64,000 bases of DNA from assembly GCA_029339195.1 (NCBI GenBank), contig JAPTJF010000014.1:248001-312000 (forward strand), given 5' to 3'. Within the stretch, counting starts at the first letter, position 1. Every line of letters starts with the position of its first letter. This document shows, piece after piece, positions 24,211 to 37,000 of the stretch. The notes beneath the pieces were generated by a model. It worked only from the letters and a program-made list of their open reading frames with translations, was not told where the DNA came from and ran no database searches. This DNA comes from Micractinium sp. NFX-FRZ. Lineage: Eukaryota; Chlorophyta; Trebouxiophyceae; Chlorellales; Chlorellaceae. A program made the position numbers and the translations under genes.

Positions 24211-25953
24211 TCAGGCGTTGGGCGCGGCGTCGGCGGACGCACGCTCCTGCGCCTCGTAACGGATGCAGGCCAGCTTGGCCAGGCGCTGCGCCTTCTGCCC
24301 CTCCAGGAATGAGTCGCCCCCAAACGTGGTTTGCTCAGCACAGCGTGACGCCTCCCTGTCTAGCAGGCTGAAGAACAGGCCGCCGTGGCTGGTGAGGGCG
24401 GCCGCCGCCGCGGCGGGGCGCAGCAGCGCCGCCCGCTCCTCCGCCGTCCACGCGTTCATCAGGCGCTGTGGTGGGCGAGTGGGGGGCGCAGGCGGGGCGG
24501 CACAGGTGAGAACATGTTCCAGCAGGGTGTGTGGGCATGATTGGGAGGGTATGTGCCGCAGGCTGGGTGTGCCAAGAAAGAGGTGGGCTGACAGACTGCG
24601 GCCCAGAGCGCGCATGACACAGCGGCTTCACAGGTGCAGCTGCCAGCACGCCGGCCCGCCAGCCTCAACCGCAGTACCGCCGCCTTTCCACCTTGAACAG
24701 GATCAGCGCCGGCTGCTGTGGCGCCAGCCTGGCCCGCATGTCAGGGGCAAAAACAACGCTTGCACTTATGCCCGCAACCACGCTGACCACGTTCAGCTCT
24801 GCGCCACGTGCTGCCTGCCTGGCCCGCGCCGAGGAGCGCAGCAGCATTGCTCCCACCCCGCAGCAGCCCTGCCAACCAGGCCGGCACAGGCAGCACCCAC
24901 GGTCACACACCTTGAGGAGGTTGAGCTCCGGCTCGTGTGCCGCCGCCTGCGCCTCGGAGGCCGCGTTCCACGCCCCGTCCAGCAGCACCATTGCGTCGTA
25001 CGCTGCCTGGTCCTCCTGCAGCGAGTCCCTCGGGATGCTGCGGAACACCTTCATGCCCTGCACAGCACAGGTGCACAGTGGAGGGGGGGGCAGGGATCAG
25101 CACCACACCGTCATACGCTGCCATGCCGTCCCGCGGAGAGTTTCCAAGCGCTGCCGAGCAGCGCGCGCATGCCGTGCAGAGGGATGGACGGGCGGCCAGA
25201 GGTGTGAGGAGGAGCGCGCATGGTGCGTGCGTGTGTGGGAAGGGGACGGGACCGCAAGGGGACCGGCGCTGCATGCATGCATGCTACCGCCAGGCAGCAG
25301 AGCTCACGCCGTCCCCTCCCACGCCCGCCCTCCCTCACCATGGTCCAGCATTTGCGGATTGTCAGGAACAGCCGCTCGTCCAGCTCGCCTGCCCGGCTGG
25401 CAGCCAGTACCGTTGCATCATCCGATACGATCATTGCCCGCACCAGCTGCGTGGCCCGCAGGTTGGCTGGATCCACAGCCAGGATGGCCAGGATTGGATC
25501 TAGCAGCTGGCTGTAGGCAGCCATGCGTGCGTATGCGTCGTTTGCAGTGCGCGGGTCGCTGGCGCGGCCGCCCTGCCAGCCCGCGGCGCCGGCGCCCGCG
25601 CGTGGGGCAGCAGGACGCCGGCGGCGGGAGCGCGGGGCTGCTGCCGCTGGGAAGCCCCGCGGGGCTGCTGCTGCTGGGAGGTGCTGTGGGGCTGCAGAGC
25701 TGCGCAGGCCTGCACAGGGAAGGGCGCAGTTAATGGAAGCATGAGTAAGGGAAGCCAACGGGCCAGCTACGGGGCGCCTGGCAGCTTGGCGTCGGCGGCG
25801 CGGCGACGGCCGCAACCCTAGGCGCCAAACCCCTTGTTGCCCCTCCCTGTGCGTGGTGACCAGCAGTCTACAGCCCCACTCCCTGCCGGGCAGCTCACCG
25901 GCGGTCTGAACGCTAAGAGTCCGGTGCAAGCCAAGCTGTGTCGTGCTCGCCAT
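24211..25953 (-). CDS. conserved plastid-type protein B, paralog of A
   Basis: Five exons (25953-25899, 25709-25339, 25057-24911, 24814-24692, 24465-24211) give 316 residues. MASTTQLGLHRTLSVQTAG followed by Ala/Pro/Arg-rich sequence looks like a transit peptide. Mature helices: AYSQLLDPILAILAV, ATQLVRAMIVSDDA, LDERLFLTIRKCWTM, then AAAHEPELNLLK and GGLFFSLLDREASR. These line up in order with protein A (LDEQFFWTANTYLTM, LRPEIQLLN, RYFFSLLSRM). Both genes have a 147-bp exon 3 that starts after a Met in phase 0. Exon 4's acceptor is the least certain; it could lie elsewhere in an Ala-rich stretch. Function unknown. Confidence 0.68.
25057..25145 (-). repeat. degenerate copy of exon 3 sequence upstream of it
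   Basis: In the intron before exon 3 of gene B, about 25090-25145 (minus strand) reads SPRDGMAAYDGVVL. This resembles IPRDSLQEDQAAYDAMVL inside the exon. More decayed than the other exon-edge copies. Confidence 0.5.
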
Positions 25954-26687
25954 GCTGTCTGCGCGCTGAGTGTGTTTGGAGGAAGCACGGGAGTGGAAAC
26001 AAAGGACGAGGGAGAGCGTTGAAACACAAAGATTCAGTGAATCGCGCAGCACGGTCGCCAGCACGGTCGCCAGACTTCAAATGTTGGGCGCAGTGGATAT
26101 TTAAATATGCATCAAAGTGCGCCTAACCGCCCACTCCTTCAAAGGGCGGTTTCGATCACCCAACGTTGCGAGTGGCGCGGGGTGGGAGAGGGCGGAGGCG
26201 CGCGCCACCACGACAGCCGCTGTCCACACAGCCGGCTCATTTTCCATTTCTCAACGACATACTCGCAAGCGATCCACACATGGTTATCCGATGTTTGCAT
26301 GCTTCCCGAGACTCTTGTGCGCCACGCTGAGCTGGCGCTTTACGTTGGGTGCTTTATGCTGGCGCTTTCTCTTGTTTGCTATGCTGGTGCAGCCCATTTC
26401 GCATTTCTTGCGAGCCCATGTTAAATAAATTCTGCGATGTACCCGGACACCATCATGCACTGTAGCGAGAACCCTAGCGGACCTCCCTGAAGCGTGCAAG
26501 TGCATCCTGATCAAGCGACAGGGACGCCACTTATAATTTGGCTGCATGCCAAAGCTATCCGCCCAAGGCTGGCGGTTTGCGCGCTGCCACGGCGGACTAG
26601 GTGCTGAGCGCCCACACATGCATGGAGCGATTGATGCATCGGCCTGAGCTCTCACAAACAAAGCCCGTCACAAGTTTCCTCGCAGTC
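25954..26687. other. divergent promoter region, AT-richer
   Basis: The gap between plastid-type gene B (minus) and the YchJ-like gene (plus) is 734 bp. It contains a 12-bp AT palindrome, ATATTTAAATAT, at 26097-26108, about 145 bp upstream of gene B and the only TATA-like element noticed. A nearby tandem CAGCACGGTCGC repeat lies at 26046-26070. No ORF of note. Confidence 0.4.
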
Positions 26688-28372
26688 ATGCAGCGAGTGC
26701 AGGCGCCAACTTCGGGCAGTGCGGCTCTGCTGCGCCCACCACCGGCCAGGCTGTTCTGCCGTGCATTTGTCTCAGGAGCAGCGGTACACGCTCCTGGAGC
26801 AGCCGCACGGCAGTCGCTGCAAGCGGCGCCGGCAGCGGCACAGCGGCAGCGGCGGCAGGTGGCAGTGGCGGCGGGCTTCGGCGGGTTTGGCAAGCCCCAG
26901 GAGAAGAAGCTGAGCAAGCAGAAGGCGTGCCCCTGTGGCAGCGGTCTAGCATTCAAGGTGCGAAGCCGCGAGTGAGAGGCGGGCTGTCAGTGCGCAGTCG
27001 GTGGGTCTGGCAACTGCTTCTCTGGCGTGGGCGCCACCTGCGCAGGCAGAGTGGCGTGTTCAAGACGTACTGCTGCACTTGTTACGTACCTGGCAATGCA
27101 AACACCTGAGTGTGCAGAAGCATGTAGGGACGAGGACAGGCAGCAGAGAGTTTGGAGGGGCCCTGCAGGGGCGTGCCACCCCGACAGTGCTGCGCTTCCA
27201 CGCACACCGCGCGCCTTCCCCTGCCTGCTGCTGTAGGACTGCTGCCAGCCCATCCACGAGGGCAAGCTGCCCGACACCCCCGAGCAGCTCATGCGCTCGC
27301 GTTTCACCGCATACGTCAAGGGTGCGGTGCTGCTGAAGCGTGGGGCAGGCTGCTCACCCAGCAGCGACGCCATGCCCCTGCACAGCCTGCTCACCCGCCC
27401 CTGCAGGCGTCCCCGTTGCACCTCACTGTAACCTGCTGCGCTCTGCTGTTGTTTGCCCGGATACACTCGCCTGAACCGCTGTCCTGCAGGCAACTGGCGC
27501 TACGTGGTGGACACCACCCACCCTGAAAACCCGCTGCTGACGGATGCCGCAGCGCAGGCGGGGCAGCCCACCCTGAAGGACGACGTGATGGCGACCTGCG
27601 AGAAGCTGGGCTTCGAGGTGAAGCACACCTGCCGTGCCGGCAGCTGGTTGTGTAGCACTCCCCTGGGTGTGGGTTGGAGAGGGGCGGGGCGAGGCGGGCC
27701 GGGGCGCCAGCGCCGTGCAGCCTCCCCGCGCAGCCGCCGCTGTGCCGGGCGGGGCCCTGTGCGCCATAGTGACTATTTGCATGCCTTCTGTTGCACAGCA
27801 GCTGTTGGCCACAGGCATGCTGTGCTGCACACCCACACCACCCCATCATGGCACCTCCCCCGCCTCCCGCTTCCGCCCGCAGAAGCTCAAGATCCTGAGC
27901 GTGGAGCCCGGCAAGGACGAGGATGAGGGGTATGTGACCTTCCAGGTGAGAGGGCAGGCTTCCTATCTGGTAACCATCGGTCATGTGTAACAACAGTCGT
28001 TGGGAAATGGGCAGCGGCACTCAGTTGGAGAGCATGGGGTGGGCGCATGCCGGTCGCAGCCGCTGCGCTTGATGAGACATGCGGTTGCGTGGAATGTGCC
28101 CACATTTGACATCTGACACGTGGCTGGATGGCCTGCATCCCGGCCTGTCCTCTTCCTGACCCGCCACCTCATCTGCTCCCCTGGCCGCCCTGCCTCCCCG
28201 CCAGGCCTGGTTCAAGAATGTGCAGCAAATGGGGCAGCGCGCGCAGGGGTGGCACACGCAGACGTTTGTGGAGCGCTCTCGCTTCCTGAGGGACAGCGGG
28301 CGCTGGCTCTATGGTGAGATCTCAGAGGGGGGAGGCCTGCTGGGTGCTGGCCGTGCTGCTGCCACATTCCGC

Positions 28373-28404
<32 letters not shown>

Positions 28405-28721
28405 ATGATGTTGCTGCTGCTGATGATGCGATACACGACTCCTGAGGGTCGCTGGCCGCTGGCGCGCCATGGTAGGCGGGTGCATGGCGCCCCGCTCCAT
28501 GCGGGTGCTCCGGCTGCTGCACGGCTGCACGGCTGCCCCATGCTGCTGCTACGCTGCTGCTGCTGGCTGCGAGGCCGGCGCTGCTGTGGATCATGGTGCT
28601 GCCACAAAGCCCGCTGCTGTCCCGCCACTCCTCGGCGGTGCCCACTGGCATGCACCAACAGTCGCCGGCCGCCCCATTGCTGCCCTGTGCAGTCGACGGC
28701 GAGCAGGAGTGGAAGCAGTAG
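26688..28721 (+). CDS. YchJ/UPF0225-like SEC-C zinc protein, plastid-targeted
   Basis: Six exons (26688-26957, 27237-27321, 27490-27617, 27883-27945, 28205-28313, 28693-28721) give 227 residues. After an Ala/Arg/Gln-rich leader of about 60 residues typical of organelle targeting comes KACPCGSGLAFKDCCQPIHEG, the SEC-C zinc motif (C-P-C-G-S-G ... C-C). It is followed by PDTPEQLMRSRFTAYVKGNW and YVVDTTHPEN, diagnostic of the bacterial YchJ family. The C-terminal half (EGYVTFQAWF, FVERSRFLRDSGRWLYVDGE) matches the NTF2-like YchJ core. Biochemical role is not known. The bacterial affinity suggests plastid ancestry, which is an inference. The last exon is just 29 bp. TGTAA follows at 28772-28776. 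Confidence 0.9.
28366..28435 (+). repeat. CTG/ATG microsatellite in last YchJ-like intron
   Basis: A run of CTG triplets passes into GAT/ATG triplets and back to CTG. More CTG triplets are scattered up to 28580. It lies in an intron, so it should not affect the protein. Confidence 0.85.
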
Positions 28722-28771
28722 TGAGGAGCAGCGTCCTGGGCGTTGCTGATGGAAGGGTGCGACCATCTGCC

Positions 28772-28776
28772 TGTAA
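28772..28776 (+). terminator. candidate poly(A) signal TGTAA for the YchJ-like gene
   Basis: TGTAA lies 50 bp after the stop codon at 28721, a typical spacing for green algae. Confidence 0.6.
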
Positions 28777-29582
28777 ATGCACCCCTCCGCTCGTAACAGC
28801 AGATCAGAGCGGGGCGAGAGTCGCCGCCTGCACGCTCAGCTGGGGCGCTGGTGATTAAGATGTGAATAGGGCATCAAGATATATGCCTGCATGTTCAAGC
28901 GCCGCTTGTCGACACAGCAAGAGTGAAGCAGATCACACAGATGGGAAGCGCATCTGCATCCAAATTGGAGATTCCCATGCCAGGCACAGCGGCGGCGGAG
29001 ATGGTGAAGAATATAGGCGTGCATGCATGCTGCGCGGCCCTGCTCTGCCTGTTTCACCCCGGGCGGTTCTGAGACGATTTCGGGCAGCGGCCTGCGGAAC
29101 GTGATAGCAACAGCAGGGTTCAGGGCGCGGCGGCGGCGGGCTGCGCACTGGCCAGTGGGCAACTCTCCTGTCGGCTATATTATTCAAACGAGTTGAGAGG
29201 TTGCGAAGCGACAGCGGCCGCTCAGGTGGGCTTCACCACTGCTGCGCACGAAGCGTGGCCCGCAGCCTGCGTGTGTTGCTGTAGCGCGACCCACGCGACG
29301 GTGCATTAGCTGGCTGGTGGCACGGCAAGCCACCCGGCCTGGCACTGCCGATTGGACCCTGCGGGCGCCTGGAGCAGGGACCACCCTCGAGCCCGCCCTG
29401 CCGCTCGACCAGCAGCACCCTGCTTTGCCGAAGCATCACACTGACCATGCCTATGCCCTGTCCTGCAGGTCCTACTAAATAGTTACTGGAAGGGTACAGG
29501 ATCTGAGGTGCCTGCCCCTTGCCCGCACACCCAGCACTACAACCCGCTGCCATCTTGACGGCACCCTGACGGACGCGCCAGC
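28777..29582. other. intergenic, antiporter promoter region
   Basis: About 0.8 kb separates the YchJ-like poly(A) signal and the antiporter ATG. I see no gene-like ORF or RNA gene. The antiporter start context (CGCCAGC before ATG, G after) is typical of a GC-rich alga. Confidence 0.4.
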
Positions 29583-31121
29583 ATGGCGGCAGGCGCCCAG
29601 CAGGCGCTCACCACCCAGCTGGTGGACGTGCTGCAGAGCCAGTGGTCTGATGAAACATTTACCAGCTACTACGACCAGGGCTGGTGCCTCAACCAGAATG
29701 TCACCTACAGCCACCGTGTGGACGCTGAAGGTGTGCGGGCAGCCGGGCAGGGTGGCGGCGGTGGCTGGGTGGGCAAGCGGAGGCGCGCTCTGCATGCACC
29801 GTGCTGCTGCCGTGGCTGGCCATGTCCAAGTGCGCTGACTATACGCTGCGGGGGAGTCAGGGGATGCTGCTGCCCAAATTGGTGGCACCGGTGTCTGGGC
29901 GTGGCACTGCCCCCTCCCAACACGCCTCCTCCATTCGCACCGCACCCGCCCCGCACGTCTGGCCCCTCCTGCAACTCTGTCCACTTCAAACAGTACCTAC
30001 CCTCCCCTCTTCATCCCTCCCTCCCCTTCGTTGCAGACAATTTCAACTTTTGCTCCGTGCCCCTGAGCGGCTCCGATGCCTTCCTCTTTGCCGCCCTGGC
30101 CCTCCTGGTGGGGTCGGTGTGCATGGGCAAGCTGCAGTCCGTGTGGGTGCTCATCGTGGGTGAGTTGCTTGCTGCATGCTCTCTTTGTTGAGTGCGTGGT
30201 TTGCAGCGTGTACGCCTGCCAGTGCTGTCAGCTGGGCGCGCACTGTGGGGCAGCCGACGCCGGCCTGCTGCCACTGCACGTGTGCCTGCTGTGCCCATAC
30301 CCAGCTGCCAGTGCCTGCCGACGGCGCCTGCTTGCTGCTCGAAACCTTGAACCAATCACGTTGTTGTGCTGCAGGCGGCTGCCTGGGCATCCTGAACTAC
30401 GAGGTAAACCTGTACCGCCTGAGCAACGCCATCTCCCTGTGGCTGGGTATCCAGCCCCCCGACCTCTTCTTCTACGCATTCCTCCCGCCCCTGCTGGTGG
30501 ATGCCGCCCTGCGCCTCGACTGGTACCGCTTCTCAAAGGTGGGGCGGGGTGGGCGGGGCAGCACATGCGGGTTTGCTGGCCCTGCTGGCAGGCGCAAGGC
30601 AGCGGCTTGGTGCGTTTTTCCCGAGTGCATGCTGAGCAGAGTGGGAAGCAGGCCTCAGACGCCCTTCCTTTCCGGGCCCCCCGACACGCGTTAGCCCCAC
30701 ACCTCTCCCCCTGCTCAACTCCTCTTGCCCCCTCCCCCCCGCTGCAGCTGTGGCCCCACATTGTTCTGCTGGCGTATGGCATGGTGCTCATCAATGCCCT
30801 GGTCCTGGCGCCCTTCATCCTCTTTGTGCTCGGCTTCTCCAGCCGCGGGTGGGACTGGATCCACGGCGCCGTGCTGGCTGCCATGCTGGCGCCCACCGAT
30901 GCGGTGGCAGGTGGGTGCTGGGCGTATGAAACGCGTGTTTAGGCTATAGACGTTACCAGGCATGGGAACTTGTGCCCGCTGCTGGCGGGGCCATTGCGTG
31001 CATGTGCTTCTGTGCTGCGTGCCCTGCACCCGTCCGCCTCTGCCTGCCTGCCCCTCCCGCCCCACATGCACGCACAGTGACGGCCACCCACAAGGTGCCA
31101 CTGTTGCAGAAATTGCCATGA

Positions 31122-31153
<32 letters not shown>

Positions 31154-33972
31154 GCCCCCGGTCTGCCTTTCTGCCATGCCTGCAGTGACGGCCATCCTCA
31201 AGCGCCGTGTTTGCAGCTGGATTGAACTGCCTATCCCTGCCTGCCTGCCTGCCTGCCTCGCCCCCTCGCCTGCAGTGACGGCCATCCTCAAGGCGGGCGG
31301 CGGCCCCGAGGGCATGGTGGTGCTGATGGAGGGGGAGGCGCTGCTGAACGATGCCTCGGCGGTGACGCTCTACACCGGTGGGTTGGTAGCTGGGGTGTGG
31401 GCAAGGCGGCCAGAGTGCGCAGGTGGATGGAGCCGGAGAGTTGGGCGGGCGGGCAGCAGAGCGCGGCACGCACGCCGCACCTCCCTCGATTTGTATCGTG
31501 CTGCCATCCCTCAGCGCCCCGCCTCCCGGCTCGCACTCACGCCTGGCCTCCCACCCACCTGCTGCCCACCACTCCCATTCTGATTGATGGAATCTTCCAC
31601 TCCCCTCCTGTGAGCAGTCTTCCTGCACATCCTCAAGGCATCCTCCCCGGACGACATGCCCTCGGTGCCCTCCCAGATCTGGCCCATCATCCGGGACATC
31701 CTCAAGTGAGGGAGGGAGGGAGGGAAGGAAGGGCAGGTGGCAGGGAGCAGAGGAGCATTTGGGAAAAGTCGGGAGGGGCAGGTGGCATCCGGGACGTACT
31801 CAAGTGAGGGAGGGAGGGAGGGAGGGGCGGGTGGCAGGGAGCAGAGGACCAGTTGGGAGGTCAAAGGAGGGGCAGGCGGTATGTGGGACATGGGGACATG
31901 GGGAGTGGGAGGGAGGGGCAGGGGCCAAGGAGGCAGAGGGTCATTTGAGAAGCTGCAAAACTGGTGAGAGGCCGGCGCAGTAGATCCCAGACGGGCCGGC
32001 ACCGAGAGCTGTTGCCCTCGCTTACCGTGCAGGCTGACGGGTATCGGCATGGGCGTGGGCCTGGCTTTTGCCTGGGCGCTGGGCTACCTGCTCAAGCTGC
32101 TGCGCTGGCGGGGGGCGCGCCCGTACATCGAGTCCCTCGTCGTGCTGGCCACCGCTTACCTGGCATTTTACGTGGCACAGGCGAGAGGGACGCATTGAGG
32201 GGTTGGTCAAGTGGCAGACGGAGGGGGGTGCCCAGACATCAAGGACCTGGCGGTGCTGGCCACTGTGTATCTGGCCTTGCCTGTGGCCCAGGTCAAAGGC
32301 TGCATTAGGACGGGAATCAGAGCCCGGCTTGGGCTTGCACTGAGTGACTTACTAGTAGTGCTGGCCTCACTGTGTATTGATGTTTGAATGGCCGGCCTGG
32401 GGTACTAAGCCCCGCTCTCCTCCCTCTACCTGCCACTGTTTTGTTGTTGCTGCAGAGCCCCGCCAAGGGGTCGGGCGTGATTGCGGTATGCTTGTTTGGC
32501 CTGTATGGCAGCGCCAGCGGCCACTGGGGCATGCTGGCCACGGATGCAGGTGAGGAGGGGGGAAGCGAGCCGTGGGCTATCAAGAGGGCAGGGCAGGGCA
32601 GCAGGGGCAGCAGTGGGCAGCAGAAGGCAAGGGCAAGGCAGCGCAGGGTGGCGCAGGGCAGGGCAGAGCAGGGCAGGGCAGGGCAGGCTCCTGACTTGGC
32701 TGTTAGTGTCTTCAAGGGCTGCAGACCTGCACACCGCCCAGACTGCCGGCGCCGCGCGACACTGCCCTTCACCCACACTGCCCCTGCTGTGCCCCTTCCC
32801 GTGCAGAGAGCGGCATTCACGAGGCCGTCTGGGACACCGTTGCGTTTGCAGGTGCGGTGGGTTGGGCGATGTTCCGGCGCTGCGCCCTCGTACTTGCACA
32901 CTCCACCTGGTGCCCCCAGGCTCAAATGCACCTGCACCTGCCCTCCCGCCTTGCCTGCCCGCCCCGCAATGAACCCTCATCTCAAACCCCACCATGCCGC
33001 CTCACCGCGTCACTTTGTCCCACCACTTCTCCACTTCTTTCCTTCCTGGCCTGCCCTCCTGCAGCCAACGCGCTGGTCTTCTTCTGGAGCGGCATCTCCT
33101 CCGTCAACTTTGTCGCCAGGTGCGTGAGTGTCAAAGTCGTGGGGGGCAGCAGGTGCGCCCGGCTGGCACGGCTGGCCTGCCCGCCTGCTCGTCGCCTCTT
33201 TCATGTTCACTGCCAGGTGAAGGCAGGCAACCCCAGCTAGACACAGCAGGGCCAGCCGCAGCACGTGCCCCTCCAACCTTTGCTGCCCTTGGCCTGCTTT
33301 CCCAACGTTGCCACCCCTTCTTCGCTTGGCCCACCCACTAATATAACCTGCCCCCCTCCCCCTCCCGCGCCTCCCACCCTGCAACAACCACGGCACACCT
33401 CGGCAGGCCTCCCGCTACAGTGCCCTTCCGATCACACCCTGCCACGTTGGTGCCCAATCCTCTCCCTTGCAGGTCCGCCTCCCAGCTGAACAAGAGCGCC
33501 TGGAACTACGGCGCCATCCCCATAATCTTCATCTTCATGTATGCCTTCAGAGGTGAGCCACGGCGACAATTGAAAAGACCTACCGGTAGTTCGATGAAGG
33601 GACTGTGACAGCTGCGCCTGCAACGACCGCACTGCTGGTCTTCAGCACGCGCCTTGCTGCCTGGCAGAGTTGCTGGCGAGGGGTTGCGCGGATTTCATAA
33701 ACGTCGCTGCCTCGCACCCTGCCGCCCGCATGGGCAGCTCACCGCGACCACTGTGCCTCCGCACCCCCGGTCTCCCCGCCAACAGGTGCCTGCATGGTCG
33801 CCTTCAAACCCATTTTCAAGCTGCTGGGAACCAGTGAGTGCCGCTCCTGATCGGCTGCCTTCAAGGGCAGAGGCTGCCTGCCCCTGGCGTGCACAAGTAC
33901 ACCCCGTACTCTCACCCATGCGACAAGTACAGGGCGGGCATTGCCAGCAACCTCTCTCTCAATCTCACTGCG

Positions 33973-34043
<71 letters not shown>

Positions 34044-37000
34044 TGCCCCCTCACGTGTGCTGCCTCCTGACCCCCGCCCCACCTGCAGAGGTGTCCCTCC
34101 CAGAGTGCGCATTCTCCACGGTGGCCGGCCTGCGCGGCTCCCTCACACTCATTATGGCGGCAGACTTCATAATCCACTCCGACTTCTACAGCGGGGGGCC
34201 CGTGGGTGCGAGGGCGGGGGCTGTGGGTGAGGGTGGGTGGCTGTCGCCTGTGGGCGAGCATTGGCCAGGGTGCCCCCTTCTGCCCCCCTTCTTCGGCTGC
34301 CCGCCCACTGGCACCCACCCACTGTGTTTTACTTTCACTCACCCCCTTCATCTCCGCCTGCCCCTGCCCCCCCGCAGCCGAGGCCAACTTTGACGTTGTG
34401 CTGTGGGCCAGCGCCTTTGTGCTCCTCTCCCTCCTCATCAACGCGCCCCTGATTGCGCCCGTCATGCGCTGGACAGGCCTCAGGTGCGCCGGGCTGGCCC
34501 AAGCGGGGGCTGGGGTGAACGGGGGTGGGCAGGGCGGGCCTGCCTGGGTGAATGTCGGGGGGAGCGCTCCCACAGGGCCAGCGAGCCACGCTCTGCTGCC
34601 TTACACCCGGCCTGGCCCACTGCGTGCTGCCTGTTGCTGGCCGGGAGGGAGTCCCTGAACCTTTGCAGCAGAAAGTAAGGTACAGCTCGAAGGGCTGAGT
34701 AGACGAGCCCAGCAGGAAAGGAAGCACTGGGAACCTGCTCGCTGCCAGTTCTACCCCCCTGCCCCTGTGCTGCCCCACCTCCACCACCCACCCCATCCAA
34801 ATGCATCTTGATTGCTGCGCCCAGCCCCTCCTTTACGCCCCCCTGCCCCCTGCCCCGCAGCCGCATCTCCCCAGAGAAGGTGCGGGGGCGGCGGCGTGCG
34901 CTGGAGGAGCTGCACACCTTCACCGCCCAGTCTATCGACGACCTGAAGCAGCAGCAGGACGGGGAGTTCCTGCAGGGTGAGCCTCCTCTGTTTGTTCGGT
35001 TTCCCGTGACGCGCTGGCTGGGTGCTGGGTGAGGTTCTGTTTATGTGGTTGTCTGTGTTTTGTTCAACCGGCGGGTGGGTGAGGTTCTGCCCGACCTGCC
35101 CCATCAGTGTGCGCGATTGCAACCTGGTTTACAGCATGTGTGGTAAGAAACTACCAGCCCTGGGCTGCTACACACAATGTCATGCAGGCGCCAACTGGGA
35201 CCTTGTGGCCACGTTCGTTGACCAGAGCTCGCGCCTCAAGGGCTTTGTGCCCAAGCAGCGTGGCGGCAAGGCGGGCAACAAGCGGGTGGCCGAAAGCGAG
35301 GTGCCAGAGGCGGCACCTGCGGTGCCTGCGGCTGCAGCTGCGGCTGCGTCGGCGGCCGGGACGCAGGCAGCAGCGGGAGACTCGATGGGGTCCCGCAAGG
35401 GCAGCCACAACCGGGTGTCTTTCCGGCTGGAGGCAGATGCCGATGATTACGAGGTGCCCTTCATGCCTCACAGGTGGGGCGGGGCGTGTGGGTGGGAGGC
35501 GGCGCGTGCCGGGCAGGCGGGCTGATGGTGGGGGTGGGCGTGGAAGTACGGATGGCATGTGGCAGGTGCAGCAGCGCCCACCCCTGCTTCCCTGTGGCTG
35601 GCAGGGCGAGCGGGAGCACTCCTTGTCTGCTCCTTGCCTGCTTGCTTGGCCCACGTGCCGCCAGCCGGGCTCCACCCTGATCTAGGGTTTAGGGTATCCT
35701 AAAACCGTAAAACCCTAAACCCACCTTGGCCTTCCCTCCCATGCAGCCGCGGCGCTGTCCCCGCCCCCACAACCCGCCCCCACGACGAGATTGCCCACAC
35801 CCTCAACCTGCCGGCTCTCCAGGCGGCCGCACGCGGCGGCGGCGGCAGCCTGCGCGGCAGCTTCTACGACGCCTCCTCAGCCACCGAGGTTGCGGCCGCT
35901 GCGGCGGCCACGGCGGCTGCGGCTGCCGTGAAGCGAGCCCTGGGCGGTGGGCCTGCTGGGCCTGCTGGGCCACGTGGTCCACCCACAGAGGGAGGCTCCA
36001 CGGTCCTGGTGGAGGACGATGAGGTGGAGATGCTGTTCAGCCGGGGGGAGGGAGATGGGGAGGCACCCGGCGCTGTCTCCACCGAGTTTGACTCGCGCTG
36101 GCAGCTGTCGCTGGACCGGCGCTCGGCTGCGGTGCAGGGCGCCCCTGCTGATGCCGCCACCGCCGCCGCTGCTGCCGGTCCCGGCGGCGACAGCAGCAAG
36201 TGGACGGCGGAAGAGATGCAGCGGCAGCTTGCGGCCACGGCTGCGCAGCGGGCAGCTGCCATGGTGCGCCGCCAGATCAGCTCGGTGGCTGCCTCGCGCG
36301 CGGCTGCCGCTGGTGCTGGCAGCTCCCGGGACCTCCTGGGCCGGCTGCAGAGCATGGATGTGGGCGGGCGTGAGGGGGCAGGCGCCGCCCTGGATGCACC
36401 CTCCCTGTCCGTGCTGCGGGATGCCGCCGTCGCCCAGCCCGCGGCGCAGCCAGCGGTGCGGCCGCCGGCGCCGCAGCAGGGCGTGTCTGCTGCGCTTCTG
36501 TCACGAGCCCCGTCCAAGCAGATCAGCAGGCACCTCAAATATGGTGGGCGCTTGAGCCCCGAGGGTGGCCCCTCTGATGCTGCTGAGCACGCTGTGCGCG
36601 ACCTGGAGGCCGGCCAGGGCGCAGCAGCGGCGACGGGGCAGGGAGACGAGGGGTCACCCAAGGCGGGCAGCGCCAGCGAGGATGGCGGCGAGGCGGAGGC
36701 ACTGCACGAGCTGCGCCTGCGGGTGCTCACAGGAGTGAAGCGGCACTTCAGGGCCAAGCGCCTGGCGGGGCTGCTGTCCCCCGATGGACTTCGCGTCGCC
36801 ATGTGAGGGGGCGTGGGTGGGCGGGCCGCCAAGGCTGGGGGGCATTGGTGGGCGGCTGGGGTGATGGTATGGCCTGTGCCACGGTGGCTGAGCATGCTGA
36901 GGAGGGTCCGCCAGTGCGCCGCTGCAGCTGTGGCGCTCCCCTAAGCTACACTGCCAGCTAAACGGTCCTACATACTGTGTGTGTATGTGACGCCCCCATA

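Noticed and set aside
35681..35722. True chromosome end or telomere
   Set aside because: Only a couple of units, inverted, and lying inside a gene whose exons continue on both sides.
35864..36895. 343-codon minus-strand ORF opposite antiporter exon 17
   Set aside because: It mirrors a GC-rich low-complexity exon on the other strand; composition is Pro/Ser/Ala-rich with no family motif. Typical shadow ORF in GC-rich DNA.
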